Source of the DNA: Hymenobacter edaphi
GTDB lineage: Bacteria > Bacteroidota > Bacteroidia > Cytophagales > Hymenobacteraceae
Assembly: GCF_003258365.1 (NCBI RefSeq)
Contig: NZ_QHKM01000005.1
Location: 186,001 to 250,000, forward strand
Direction of reading: 5' to 3'
DNA length: 64,000 nt
Part shown: positions 52,290 through 61,223 of the stretch, piece after piece
How the letters are laid out: each line of letters starts with the position of its first letter
Numbering within the stretch: the stretch's first letter is position 1
Notes under the pieces: generated by a model
Seen by the model: the letters and a program-made list of their open reading frames with translations, nothing else
Database searches by the model: none
What the model was told of the DNA's origin: nothing
Translations under genes and position numbers: made by a program

Positions 52290-53198
52290 ATGCGCCTTTC
52301 CTTTGTTGCCCTGGCGGCCCTCGCGGGCCTGGCCGCCTGCCAGACCGGCCAGCCCGATTCCGAGCGTAACCCCACCACCGAAGCTTCCGCCGATACCGCG
52401 GCAGCTGCTACTCCGGCGCCCGCGGTAGCGCCGGCCAAGCTGGCCCGGCAGGTTAGCCCGCTCATCAACGGGGTGTGGGTGAAAGCCGCCTACCTCGACG
52501 CGCTGACGCGCACCCGCTCGCCCCAGGCCGTGGCCCGCACGCCCGCCGCAGCCGACATCACCGCCTTTGCCATCGACGTGAGCCGCCCCCGCGCCGACAG
52601 CGTGGCCTTCGACGCCATCCTGAACAACCACGAGGGCGGCGCGCTGCAGGTGTACCTGCGCCCCGGCCGCCGCGCCCAGTCGCTGCCCGTCAGCTACATC
52701 GACTACAACGACGAGGGCAGCCGCTACGAGCTGAGCTACGGTCTGCAAGCCGGCGACACCGTGCTGCGCCTCGATAAGTACGACCTGCAAAACCGCCTGC
52801 GCCAGTCGGTGCCCTACCGCCGCATCCGCTTCCGCCCGACCAACTCGCCCGCCGAGCCCGCCCTGAACCAGGGCCTGGAGCGCGCCGTGCGGCAGGCGGT
52901 GCTGGCCGGCCAGTACGCCGGCCGCGACTCGGTGGGCCGCCCCGTGCAGGTGCAGCTGGCCGCCGACGGCCGCGTGACGGGCCTGCCGCCCTTTCATTCC
53001 TACGACGTCAGCATCGACTTCATCGGGCCCGAAAGCAACCTGAACACGCTGCTGTTCAACCCCTACTCCGCCCAGCAGCGCACCCTGGCCTACCGCCTCA
53101 GCCGCGACACCCTGCGCCTCTACGCCGTGCGCCCCGACGCGGAGCACATCAACCTGCAGCCCGCCCGCCTGCACTACACCCTGGTGCGCCGCCGCTAG
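52290..53198 (+). CDS. Hypothetical lipoprotein
   Basis: A 302-residue lipoprotein with a signal peptide ending LAACQ and a threonine/alanine-rich linker. The body is beta-rich (VQVYLRPG-like strands, LSYGLQAGDTVLRL) and shows no family that I recognise. It is 97 bp downstream of the GH20 gene in the same direction and convergent with puuD, the two stops lying 6 bp apart. Its outer-membrane location follows from the lipobox; function is unknown. Confidence 0.78.
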   Translation: MRLSFVALAALAGLAACQTGQPDSERNPTTEASADTAAAATPAPAVAPAKLARQVSPLINGVWVKAAYLDALTRTRSPQAVARTPAAADITAFAIDVSRPRADSVAFDAILNNHEGGALQVYLRPGRRAQSLPVSYIDYNDEGSRYELSYGLQAGDTVLRLDKYDLQNRLRQSVPYRRIRFRPTNSPAEPALNQGLERAVRQAVLAGQYAGRDSVGRPVQVQLAADGRVTGLPPFHSYDVSIDFIGPESNLNTLLFNPYSAQQRTLAYRLSRDTLRLYAVRPDAEHINLQPARLHYTLVRRR

Positions 53199-53203
53199 CC
53201 GGC

Positions 53204-54610
53204 TTACTCGGCCTTGGCGCCCTGCTCGATCCAGCAGCGAATCAAGTTCCGCTCCTCCTGGGTCATGCCGGTTTTGTTGTTCTGGGGCATGGTCTTGGTG
53301 ACGACCACGCGCTGCATGATCTTGTCCTTGAGGCGGATGATGTCCGTGGGCGAGTCGTAGACCACCCCGTTCGGCGGCGACTTGAACACGTCGTCGGTGG
53401 GCGTGGCGGAGTGGCAGCGGAGGCAGCGCTGCTGCACGATGCCCTGCACCTGCGCCATCGATACGTTGGGCGTACAGTTGACCGCCGCTCCGGCGTCGGT
53501 TTTGGGCGCCGTCACGAAGGCCACGGCCAGCAGTAGCCCGGCCGCCAGCGGGAAGACGATGCCGGTGGCCTGGTGCTTCTCGCGCAGGTTCAGCCAGTGC
53601 TTGATGCCGGCCGTGCCCAGGGCAATGGCGGCCAGCACCAGCCAGGGGTAGCTGTGGCCGAAGGTGCTCGGGAAGTGGTTGCTGACCATCACGAAGAGCA
53701 CCGGCAGGGTGAAGTAGTTGTTGTGCAAGGAACGCAGCCCGGCGTGCTTGCCCAGCTCGGGGTTCAGCGGCAGGCCCTCGGTGGCGGCCTTCACCATGGC
53801 CTTCTGGGCCGGAATGATGATGAAAAACACGTTGCCGACCATCAGCGTGCCGAGCATGGCCCCGAAATGGAGGTAAGCGGCCCGGGCGCTGAACACCTGG
53901 CAGTAGAACCAGGCAAAGGCGGTGCAGATCAGCAAGCCCAGCACGGCCATCAGCGGGCCGTTTTTGACCAGCGGCGTGCGGCAAAGCAGGTGGTACGTCA
54001 CCCAGGCCACCCCGAAGGAGCCGATGCCGATGCCCACCCCGGCCAGCGGGCTGATATCGAGCACCTGCGGGTCGATGAGCATGGCCGAGGGGTTGAAATA
54101 GTACACCACGCACAGCAGGCTGAAACCGGTCAGCCAGGTGAAGTAGGCCTCGTACTTAAACCAGTGCAGGGCCTTGGGTATTTCCTTGGGCGCGAGCTTG
54201 TACTTCTCCAGGTAGTAGAAGCCGCCGCCGTGCACCGCCCAGAGGTTGCCGGCCAACTCCTCGCGCACGTTGTCGGTGCGGTTCAGGGCGTTTTCGAGGA
54301 ACACGAAGTAGAACGAGGCCCCGATCCAGGCAATGCCGAAGGTCACGTGCATCAGCCGCACCACGATGTTGAGCCATTCCATCAGGTGACCCTCGTAGGC
54401 CGAGCCGGCGGCGAAGTTGTAGCCCACGGCGAGCAGAAAAAGCACGGCCAGCACCGTGAGGGCGTAGGCGAAGCCCTGCATGGTCAGGCCACCCTCACCG
54501 AGGGCGCCGCCACGGCTGTGGCCCCGGGCCAGCCGGTGCAGAAACGCACTGACGCCGATGATAACCAGGAACACCGCCAGCACAACCACCAAAACGAGAA
54601 GGGAAACCAT
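53204..54610 (-). CDS. puuD: Membrane urate hydroxylase PuuD with cytochrome c domain
   Basis: PuuD is an integral-membrane urate oxidase that makes 5-hydroxyisourate and passes electrons through a C-terminal cytochrome c. The 468-residue protein has eight or more helices, the conserved WLNIVVRLMHVTFGIAWIG and HGGGFYYLEKYK blocks, and a c-type haem site CLRCH at about 396-400 in a soluble tail containing MPQNN, the likely axial methionine. The ATG at 54610 is chosen because upstream frame sequence is not conserved. It is divergent from the allB cluster by 450 bp. Confidence 0.95.
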   Translation of the reverse strand: MVSLLVLVVVLAVFLVIIGVSAFLHRLARGHSRGGALGEGGLTMQGFAYALTVLAVLFLLAVGYNFAAGSAYEGHLMEWLNIVVRLMHVTFGIAWIGASFYFVFLENALNRTDNVREELAGNLWAVHGGGFYYLEKYKLAPKEIPKALHWFKYEAYFTWLTGFSLLCVVYYFNPSAMLIDPQVLDISPLAGVGIGIGSFGVAWVTYHLLCRTPLVKNGPLMAVLGLLICTAFAWFYCQVFSARAAYLHFGAMLGTLMVGNVFFIIIPAQKAMVKAATEGLPLNPELGKHAGLRSLHNNYFTLPVLFVMVSNHFPSTFGHSYPWLVLAAIALGTAGIKHWLNLREKHQATGIVFPLAAGLLLAVAFVTAPKTDAGAAVNCTPNVSMAQVQGIVQQRCLRCHSATPTDDVFKSPPNGVVYDSPTDIIRLKDKIMQRVVVTKTMPQNNKTGMTQEERNLIRCWIEQGAKAE

Positions 54611-55060
54611 AAACGCGTAAGCTTGGCCCTGACGCGGCAGAACCTGGTACTGAGAGAAACATCGGGCGCCCAAAGCGGCACCTGCGAGAAACAAAGCGGA
54701 CCGATTCAGGAAGTTATGGGGCGTTTGTCATCCTGAGGCGTAGCCGAAGGAACTTCCTCACACCCTGCACCAACCGAGAAGCGCAGCCACCAACGCCCTT
54801 TCGTCAGAACGTCATCACCAGGATTTAACCTTCAGTGCAGGGTGCGAGGAAGGTTCTTCGGCTGCGCTCAAGATGATAGCGTTTGAACAGCACGGACTTG
54901 CTGATCGGGCACCGTCATCAAGGCTGAAGCATATGAACTAGCAGTCAGCACGTTGGCTGGCCGCGACGCTCATTTTCAACTTTTCCGGGCGAAGAACCGG
55001 TGGGTGGCAGTGCTTCGTGTTTGAAATATTCTCATTTTGTAGCACAGTATCCCTGCCTTC
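54611..55060. other. Divergent promoter region of the urate locus
   Basis: No gene is seen in these 450 bp between puuD and allB. It contains a 44-45-bp imperfect inverted repeat (54726-54770 and 54835-54878) and an AT-rich leader before allB. It is the likely place for regulation of the two divergent units. Confidence 0.6.
54726..54878. repeat. Large imperfect inverted repeat in puuD-allB gap
   Basis: Left arm 54726-54770 (TGTCATCCTGAGGCGTAGCC and continuation to CCCTGCAC) and right arm 54835-54878 are reverse complements over about 44 nt with a few mismatches, separated by 64 nt. Confidence 0.8.
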
Positions 55061-56395
55061 ATGCCAGATTTCGCAATAAAAAGTAAAAAAATTGTCACGC
55101 CGGCGGGTATTCGGCCCGGCGTGCTGCGCATCGAAGGTGGCCGGATTGCCGCCGTGCTGCCCGAACACGAGCCCGTCGGCGGCCCCCTTGCCGACGTGGG
55201 AGAGCGGGCCGTGCTGCCGGGCGTCATCGACCCGCACGTGCACCTGAACGAGCCCGGCCGCACCGACTGGGAGGGCTTCGACACGGGCACCCGCGCCGCG
55301 CTGGCCGGCGGGCTGACCACGCTGGTGGATATGCCACTGAATTCCAGCCCGGTAACGACCTCGGTGGCCAACTTCGAGCAGAAACTGGCTGCTACTGCCG
55401 GCAAATTGCACGTCAACTGCGGCTTCTGGGGCGGCATCGTGCCCGGCAACGCGGCCGAGGTGGAGCCGCTGCTGGCCCGCGGCGTGCTCGGCTTCAAGGC
55501 CTTCCTCACGCACTCCGGCATCGACGACTTCCCCAACGCCACCGAAGCCGACCTGCGCGCCGTTATGCCCCGGCTGGCCCGGCACGGGGTGCCGTTGCTG
55601 GTGCACTGCGAGCTGAGCGAAGACAACGACGCCTGGAAGCAGGGCGACCCGCGCTCCTACCTGAACTACCTGGCCTCGCGCCCCAAACACTGGGAAGACG
55701 AGGCCGTGGCGCTGATGATCCGGCTGTGCCGCGACACCGGCTGCCCCACGCACATCGTGCACCTCTCCTCCGCCGATTCGCTGGCCCAGATAGCGGCGGC
55801 CAAAGCCGAGGGCCTGCCGCTGACGGTGGAAACCGGGCAGCATTACCTGTTTTTCAACGCCGAGGACCTGCCCGACGGCCAGACGCGCTACAAGTGCGCC
55901 CCGCCCATCCGCGAGCGGGCCAACAACGAGCAGCTCTGGCAGGCCCTGCAGGCCGGCCTCATCGACTTCGTGGCCACCGACCACTCGCCCGCCCCGCCCG
56001 CGCTCAAGCAGATCGACACGGGCGACTTTACCACCGCCTGGGGCGGCATTGCCTCGCTGCAGCTGGCCCTGCCCGCGCTCTGGACGGCCGCCCACCGGCG
56101 CGGCGCCACTTTATCGGACCTGGTGCGCTGGCTGAGCGAAAATCCGGCGAAGCTCATCGGCCAGGCCGGGCGCAAGGGCCGCATCGAAGCGGGCTACGAC
56201 GCCGACCTGCTGGTGCTCGACGCCGACGCGACGTTTACCGTGACCGAAGCCGGACTACACCATCGGCATAAAGTGTCGCCCTACGTGGGCGAGACGCTGC
56301 GCGGCGTGGTGGAGCAGACTTACCTGGCCGGCGAGCTGGCTTATCAGCGGCCCGATTTTGTACGGCTCAACCAGGGCCGGATTCTTACCCGCTAG
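55061..56395 (+). CDS. allB: Allantoinase
   Basis: A dihydropyrimidinase-superfamily amidohydrolase of 444 residues that opens (S)-allantoin to allantoate. Metal ligands are HVH (His59, His61), the carboxylated lysine in GFKAFLTHSG (Lys146), the HCE histidine near 183, the HIVHLSS histidine near 237 and the VATDHSP aspartate near 308. Allantoinase-type PxHxLN is present as DPHVHLNEPGR. The gene is followed after 6 bp by allC. The start ATG at 55061 is preceded by an AT-rich leader. Confidence 0.95.
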   Translation: MPDFAIKSKKIVTPAGIRPGVLRIEGGRIAAVLPEHEPVGGPLADVGERAVLPGVIDPHVHLNEPGRTDWEGFDTGTRAALAGGLTTLVDMPLNSSPVTTSVANFEQKLAATAGKLHVNCGFWGGIVPGNAAEVEPLLARGVLGFKAFLTHSGIDDFPNATEADLRAVMPRLARHGVPLLVHCELSEDNDAWKQGDPRSYLNYLASRPKHWEDEAVALMIRLCRDTGCPTHIVHLSSADSLAQIAAAKAEGLPLTVETGQHYLFFNAEDLPDGQTRYKCAPPIRERANNEQLWQALQAGLIDFVATDHSPAPPALKQIDTGDFTTAWGGIASLQLALPALWTAAHRRGATLSDLVRWLSENPAKLIGQAGRKGRIEAGYDADLLVLDADATFTVTEAGLHHRHKVSPYVGETLRGVVEQTYLAGELAYQRPDFVRLNQGRILTR

Positions 56396-56401
56396 CCGCT
56401 C

Positions 56402-57643
56402 ATGAGCAACTATCCGGAACGCGCGGCGCAGCTCATGCGCCGCATCGAGCAATTGGCCGCCATCAGCGAAGAAGCGGGCGTGGTCACGCGCACCTTCGGC
56501 ACCCCGGCTTTCGTGCAGGGGCGCAACCTCGTGCAGCAGTGGATGCAGCAGGCCGGCCTGCAGGTGCGCGTCGACAACATCGGCAACCTGCGCGGGCGAC
56601 TGGCCAGCGCCCGGCCCGGGGCCAAGACGTTCGTCATCGGCTCGCACATTGACACGGTGGTGAATGCCGGCCGCTTCGACGGGCCGCTGGGCGTGCTGCT
56701 GGGGCTGGATCTGCTGGAGCAGCTGGCCGCCCGCCGCGCCGAGCTGCCGTTTCACCTGGAGCTGCTGGCGTTCAGCGACGAGGAAGGCGTGCGGTTTCAC
56801 ACCACTTACTTAGGCTCCAAAGTGCTGACCGGCGCCTTCGAACCCGCCCTGCTCGGCCGCACCGATGCCGCCGGCATTTCGCTGGCCGAAGCCATTACCA
56901 CAATGGGCGGCAACCCCACCCAGCTGGCCGCCGACGTGCTGCCCGCCGCCGAGTGGCGGGGCTACTTCGAGGCGCACATCGAGCAGGGACCGGTGCTCTG
57001 GGAGCAGCAGGTGCCGGTGGCCGTCGTCACGGCCATTGCCGGGCAGCGGCGGGTGGAGCTGACGTTCCGCGGCATGGCCGGCCACGCCGGCACCGTGCCG
57101 ATGACCATGCGCCAGGATGCGCTGACCGGCGCCGCCGAGTTTGTGCTTTTGGCCGAGCAGTTTGCCCGCGCCCACGGCCGCAGCCTGGTGGCCACGGTGG
57201 GCAAGCTGCAGGTGCCCCACGCGGCCAGCAACGTGATTCCCGGCGAGGTCGTCTGCAGCCTGGACCTGCGCAGCCCCGACGAAGCCGAGCTGGCCGCTGC
57301 CTACGAGCAGCTGCGCCAGCAGGCCGAAGCCCTGGCCGCCCGCCGCGGCCTCACCCTCGATTGGCACCTGGTGCAGCAAACCGCCCCCGTCAGCTGCGAC
57401 GCGGCTCTGAACGCCGGGCTGCGCGAGGCCGTGGCCGGGGCGGGTTACCCGGTTATCGAGCTAGTCAGCGGGGCCGGGCACGACGCGGTGCCGGTGTCGC
57501 AGGTGGCGCCGGCTACCATGCTCTTCGTGCGCTGCTACCGCGGCATCAGCCACAACCCGCTCGAAAACGTGGAGCCCGCCGACCTGGCCGCCGCCCTGCA
57601 GGTGGCCGAGCAATTTCTGGCCGGGCTGATTTCTGCCGGCTAA
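56402..57643 (+). CDS. allC: Allantoate amidohydrolase
   Basis: An M20/M28-type di-metal amidohydrolase of 413 residues. It hydrolyses allantoate to (S)-ureidoglycine, CO2 and ammonia. Metal-binding residues are in GSHIDTV, FDGPLG, FSDEEGVRF and, near the C-terminus, ISHNPLE. AHIEQGPVL and GMAGHAGTVPM mark the AllC/carbamoylase branch. The start is 6 nt after the allB stop, so the two are coupled. The following 131-bp gap carries a 29-bp inverted repeat. Confidence 0.95.
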   Translation: MSNYPERAAQLMRRIEQLAAISEEAGVVTRTFGTPAFVQGRNLVQQWMQQAGLQVRVDNIGNLRGRLASARPGAKTFVIGSHIDTVVNAGRFDGPLGVLLGLDLLEQLAARRAELPFHLELLAFSDEEGVRFHTTYLGSKVLTGAFEPALLGRTDAAGISLAEAITTMGGNPTQLAADVLPAAEWRGYFEAHIEQGPVLWEQQVPVAVVTAIAGQRRVELTFRGMAGHAGTVPMTMRQDALTGAAEFVLLAEQFARAHGRSLVATVGKLQVPHAASNVIPGEVVCSLDLRSPDEAELAAAYEQLRQQAEALAARRGLTLDWHLVQQTAPVSCDAALNAGLREAVAGAGYPVIELVSGAGHDAVPVSQVAPATMLFVRCYRGISHNPLENVEPADLAAALQVAEQFLAGLISAG

Positions 57644-57664
57644 ACCGCTTACTTGTATTCCCCT

Positions 57665-57747
57665 TGTCATGTCGAGTGCAGCGAGACATCTGGCTTGGTT
57701 TCGTTGGAACGCCTCCACCCAGATGTCTCGCTGCACTCGCCATGACA
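57665..57747. repeat. 29-bp inverted repeat in allC-allE gap
   Basis: Arms 57665-57693 and 57719-57747 (TGTCATGTCGAGTGCAGCGA...) are reverse complements with one mismatch. Confidence 0.9.
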
Positions 57748-57774
57748 GCTCCTCTTTCCCACCTCACGCCTTCC

Positions 57775-58521
57775 ATGGAAATTTCCGCCCTTACCCGGTC
57801 CGTCGTCAAGCGCAACCACGCCATCATTGCCCCCGATGGCTACATCAACAGCAACGTGCCGGGCTGGACCAACTGCACCGTCAACGTCATCATCAACGAG
57901 CAGATGGGCGCCCGTCTCTGCCAGACGCTCATCACCCTGCGCGAGGGCGGGCAGCTGCTGGGTCGCACCGAAGCCAGCCAGATTTTCTTCTACGTGGTCG
58001 GCGGGCAGGTGCAAGTCACCGTCGACGGGCAGACGCGCCAGCTTACCGAAGGCCAGTACGTGTACGTGCCCACCGGGCAGGAATACCGCTTCGAGCAGCC
58101 CGCCGAAGGCACGCAGGTACTCACCTTCCACAAAGTGTACGAGCCGTTGGAAGGCCACGACGCGCCGGGCGTGTACTTCGGCGAGCGGGACCTGAGCAAG
58201 GCGCCCGTCTACATGAACGACGAGGCCCTGCGCATTCAGGAACTGCTGCCCAACGAGTTGGGCTTCGACATGGCCGTGAACATCTTCACCTACGGCACCG
58301 GCGGCCACCTGCCCATGGTGGAAACCCACATCATGGAGCACGGGCTGATGTATTTGCAGGGCCAGGCCATCTACATGCTCGACCAGCAGTGGTACCCGGT
58401 GAAGAAGGGCGACTCCATCTGGATGGCGCCCTACTGCCAGCAGTGGGCCACCGCCATGGGCCAGGAGCCCTCGGTGTACATCTACTACAAAAACGTGAAC
58501 CGCTTCCCGACGGTAATCTGA
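57775..58521 (+). CDS. allE: (S)-ureidoglycine aminohydrolase
   Basis: A bicupin of 248 residues that removes ammonia from (S)-ureidoglycine to give (S)-ureidoglycolate. N-terminal motifs RNHAIIAPDGYINSNVPGW and the C-terminal cupin metal site in VETHIMEHGLMYLQGQ, with YYKNVNR near the end, are typical of AllE/UGlyAH. The ATG at 57775 is used; the longer frame runs through the inverted repeat. It fits between AllC and the next step of the pathway. Confidence 0.95.
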   Translation: MEISALTRSVVKRNHAIIAPDGYINSNVPGWTNCTVNVIINEQMGARLCQTLITLREGGQLLGRTEASQIFFYVVGGQVQVTVDGQTRQLTEGQYVYVPTGQEYRFEQPAEGTQVLTFHKVYEPLEGHDAPGVYFGERDLSKAPVYMNDEALRIQELLPNELGFDMAVNIFTYGTGGHLPMVETHIMEHGLMYLQGQAIYMLDQQWYPVKKGDSIWMAPYCQQWATAMGQEPSVYIYYKNVNRFPTVI

Positions 58522-58530
58522 CGGCCTCCC

Positions 58531-58650
58531 GAACGTCACGCCGAGCACAGCCGAAACATCTCGCTGACTGATGTAGCATAGTAGCTCCAATCGTCAGATA
58601 CTCTCTAGCGTCAGCACGCGAGATGTCTCGACAAGCTCGACATGACGTTC
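58531..58650. repeat. 33-34-bp inverted repeat in allE-uraD gap
   Basis: Arms 58531-58564 (GAACGTCACGCCGAG...) and 58618-58650 (GCGAGATGTCTCGACAAG...) are imperfect reverse complements separated by about 53 nt. Confidence 0.75.
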
Positions 58651-58675
58651 AGATAGACGTTCAACCATCCCACCC

Positions 58676-59182
58676 ATGACTCTCGACGAACTCAACCACC
58701 TCGACCGGCCTGCTTTGGCCGCGGCGCTGCGCCGATGCTGCGGCGCCGCGCGCTGGGTGGAGCAGATGCTCGACGTCTTCCCGGCCTCGGACAAGGAAAC
58801 CCTGCTCGACCACGCCGATAGCATCTGGAACAACCTGGGCCCCGAAGACTACCGGGAAGCCTTCACCCACCACCCCAAAATCGGCGACCTGAACGCGCTG
58901 CGCGAGAAGTTTGCCAGCACCAGCGCCTGGGCCGAGGGCGAGCAAGGCGCCGTGCGCCAGGCCTCCGACGACATCCTGCAAGCCCTGGCCGAGGGCAACG
59001 CGGCCTACGAGCAGAAATTCGGCTACATCTTCATCGTATCGGCCTCGGGCAAATCGGCCGAGGACATGCTGCACATCCTGCAGGCCCGCCTGCTCAACGA
59101 CCCCGACGACGAAATCCTGCTTGCCGCCGACGAGCAGCGCAAAATCACCCGGCTGCGGCTGGAAAAGCTTCTCAGTGCCTAG
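58676..59182 (+). CDS. uraD: OHCU decarboxylase UraD
   Basis: A 168-residue all-helical enzyme that decarboxylates 2-oxo-4-hydroxy-4-carboxy-5-ureidoimidazoline to (S)-allantoin. The catalytic histidine is in AFTHHPKIGD, and FASTSAWAEGEQ plus KFGYIFIVSASGKSAEDM are the other family blocks. The stop codon and last two sense codons lie inside the AGTGCCT repeat that fills the gap to uraH. Confidence 0.95.
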   Translation: MTLDELNHLDRPALAAALRRCCGAARWVEQMLDVFPASDKETLLDHADSIWNNLGPEDYREAFTHHPKIGDLNALREKFASTSAWAEGEQGAVRQASDDILQALAEGNAAYEQKFGYIFIVSASGKSAEDMLHILQARLLNDPDDEILLAADEQRKITRLRLEKLLSA

Positions 59183-59266
59183 TGCCTGGGGCGTAGTGTT
59201 TAGGTTCGTGCAAGAACAGCCTAAGCACTACCACCCAGGCGCTAAGTATCAAGCACCAAGCACTAC
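59174..59266. repeat. AGTGCTT heptad inverted repeat in uraD-uraH gap
   Basis: The right side, read on the minus strand, is AGTGCTT GGTGCTT, then GATACTT, AGCGCCT, GGGTGGT and AGTGCTT, seven-nucleotide units; the left side is the inverse. The left end contains the uraD stop codon. Confidence 0.75.
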
Positions 59267-59267
59267 T

Positions 59268-59609
59268 ATGAGTCAGCTCACCACCCACATCCTCGATACC
59301 ACCAAGGGCCGCCCCGCCACCGACGTAACGGTGGTGCTCTACACCCCGCTGCCCGGCGACGGGTGGCTGGAAATGACCCGCGGCGTGACCAACCAGGACG
59401 GCCGCGTTCCGGACCTGCTCTCCCCCACCATGCGCCTGCCGGTGGGCCCCTACAAGCTGAAATTCTTCACCCAGGAGTACTTCGAGCGCACCAACGCCAC
59501 CACCTTTTACCCCTACGTCGAAATCGTCTTCACCGTCTCCGACGGCAGCCACTACCACGTGCCACTGCTGCTGAATGCCTACGGCTACAGCACCTACCGC
59601 GGCAGCTGA
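59268..59609 (+). CDS. uraH: 5-Hydroxyisourate hydrolase UraH
   Basis: A transthyretin-like protein of 113 residues that hydrolyses 5-hydroxyisourate. The family features are LTTHILDTTKGRPA at the N-terminus, the GRVPDLL segment, and the C-terminal YHVPLLLNAYGYSTYRGS, which matches the usual YRGS ending. No signal peptide is present, so it is cytoplasmic. It follows uraD by 85 bp. Confidence 0.96.
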   Translation: MSQLTTHILDTTKGRPATDVTVVLYTPLPGDGWLEMTRGVTNQDGRVPDLLSPTMRLPVGPYKLKFFTQEYFERTNATTFYPYVEIVFTVSDGSHYHVPLLLNAYGYSTYRGS

Positions 59610-59616
59610 CGCCTCC

Positions 59617-59722
59617 TGTCATGTCGAGCAACGCGAGACATCTGGGTGAACAAACCAGGGAGTATCCTGACCCAGATGCCTGACTACGTCCACCTTCGGT
59701 TCGGCTGTACCTCTGCATGACA
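59617..59722. repeat. Diverged GTCATGTCGAG repeat in uraH-DUF6986 gap
   Basis: Left arm 59617-59646 (TGTCATGTCGAGCAACGCGA...) has an imperfect partner at about 59671-59722 ending GCATGACA. Confidence 0.6.
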
Positions 59723-59758
59723 ATTCCAGCTCTTAACTCCTAGCTTCCAGCTCCTTCC
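59722..59758 (-). repeat. GGAGCTG/GGAAGCTA heptad array
   Basis: On the minus strand the sequence reads GGAGCTG GAAGCTA GGAGTTA AGAGCTG, seven-nucleotide units of a fourth repeat type, ending 6 nt before the next start. Confidence 0.6.
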
Positions 59759-59764
59759 TCCCAC

Positions 59765-61201
59765 ATGCACCTCAGCCTTCCCGAATCCGATAAACAGCAG
59801 CTGCTGGAGCAGCTCGGCACCGCCAACCTGAAGTTTCAGCGCACCTACCCCGGCGACCGGCCCGACCGGCAGCCGGTGCACACCGTCTACGGTGGGGCCA
59901 ACCTCTTCAAGGCCGATACCTGCCAGCGCATGGGCGACATTGCCCTCAATAGCCTGCAAACTTACGCGCCCAACTTCGCCGAGCTGGCCCGGGTACTGCG
60001 CCTCGAAGGCCACGAGCACCTGCCCACCCTGGCCGCCGACGTGGCCGACCTCACCGCCCGCCTCGACGCGATGAGCGAGGAGGAACGCAAGAAGGAGCAC
60101 GCCTGGCTGGCCTATTCGGTCTACAACAAAGTCGTGCGCAAGCTGCGGACCGAGGCCGTCGAAGACTTCCGCATCGACTTCGAGGACGGCTTCGGCAACC
60201 GCCCCGATGACGAAGAGGACGCCACCGCCGTGCAGGCCGCCAAGGAGTTGGCCAAGGGTCTGCAGCAGGGCACCATTTCGCCCTTTATCGGCATCCGCAT
60301 CAAGCCCTTCACCGAGGACCTGAAGCAGCGCGGCGTGCGCACCCTCGACATCTTCCTGACCACGCTGCTGCAGGAAACCGGCGGCCGGCTACCCGACAAC
60401 TTCGTGGTGATGCTGCCCAAAGTGACCATCCCTGAGCAGATGACCACCATGGTGCGCCTGTTTGAGCTGCTGGAACAGGCCAACGGCTTGCCGGCCGGCA
60501 CCCTGCGCATGGAAACGATGGTGGAAGCCACCCAGATTATCATGGACGAGGAGGGCCGCAACCCCTTGATGCGCATCATCCGCGCCAGCGAGGGCCGCTG
60601 CATTGCCGCCCACTTCGGCACCTACGACTACACGGCCTCGGCCGGCATCACGGCGCGGTACCAGACCATGGCCCACCCCGTCTGCGACTTTGCCCACCAC
60701 ATGACCAAGGTGGCGCTGGGCGGCACCGGCATCTTCCTCTCCGACGGGGCCACCAACGTGATGCCCATCGGCCCGCACCGCGGCGAGGCGCTGAGCTACG
60801 AACAGCTACGCGAAAACCGCGAATCGGTGCACAACGCCTGGCGGCAGGGCTTCCATCACACCACTCACTCGCTCATCAACGGCCTCTACCAAGGCTGGGA
60901 CCTGAACCCGGCCCAGCTGCCGATGCGCTACGCGGCTACTTACACCTTCTTCCTGAGCAGCTACTCGGACGCGCTGCACCGCCTGAAGACCTTCGTGGAG
61001 CGCGCCGCCATCAGCACCCTCACCGGCGACATTTTCGACGACGCGGCCACCGGGCAGGGCCTGCTCAACTTCTTCCTGCGCGCCCTCAACTGCGGCGCCA
61101 TCACCGAGGAGGAAGTGCTGGCTACCGGCCTGACCACCGAGGAAATTCAGTCCCGCTCGTTTTACCGCATCCTGCAGGGCCGCCGCCAGCAGCCGGCGTA
61201 G
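59765..61201 (+). CDS. DUF6986 / CitE-HpcH-like aldolase-superfamily protein
   Basis: A 478-residue protein matching DUF6986, which I relate to the HpcH/HpaI-CitE TIM-barrel superfamily. The motif RMETMVEATQII resembles the metal-binding glutamate strand of CitE, and AHFGTYDYTASAG the aspartate strand; FRIDFEDGFGNRPDDEEDA is a further conserved acidic block. Some databases label such proteins phosphoenolpyruvate kinase, which I cannot confirm. Its place at the end of the urate locus, just where an enzyme for ureidoglycolate or glyoxylate is missing, makes a role in that C2 step plausible. This is inference. Confidence 0.72.
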   Translation: MHLSLPESDKQQLLEQLGTANLKFQRTYPGDRPDRQPVHTVYGGANLFKADTCQRMGDIALNSLQTYAPNFAELARVLRLEGHEHLPTLAADVADLTARLDAMSEEERKKEHAWLAYSVYNKVVRKLRTEAVEDFRIDFEDGFGNRPDDEEDATAVQAAKELAKGLQQGTISPFIGIRIKPFTEDLKQRGVRTLDIFLTTLLQETGGRLPDNFVVMLPKVTIPEQMTTMVRLFELLEQANGLPAGTLRMETMVEATQIIMDEEGRNPLMRIIRASEGRCIAAHFGTYDYTASAGITARYQTMAHPVCDFAHHMTKVALGGTGIFLSDGATNVMPIGPHRGEALSYEQLRENRESVHNAWRQGFHHTTHSLINGLYQGWDLNPAQLPMRYAATYTFFLSSYSDALHRLKTFVERAAISTLTGDIFDDAATGQGLLNFFLRALNCGAITEEEVLATGLTTEEIQSRSFYRILQGRRQQPA

Positions 61202-61223
61202 GGCCTTGGTTTGGCCCGACGGA

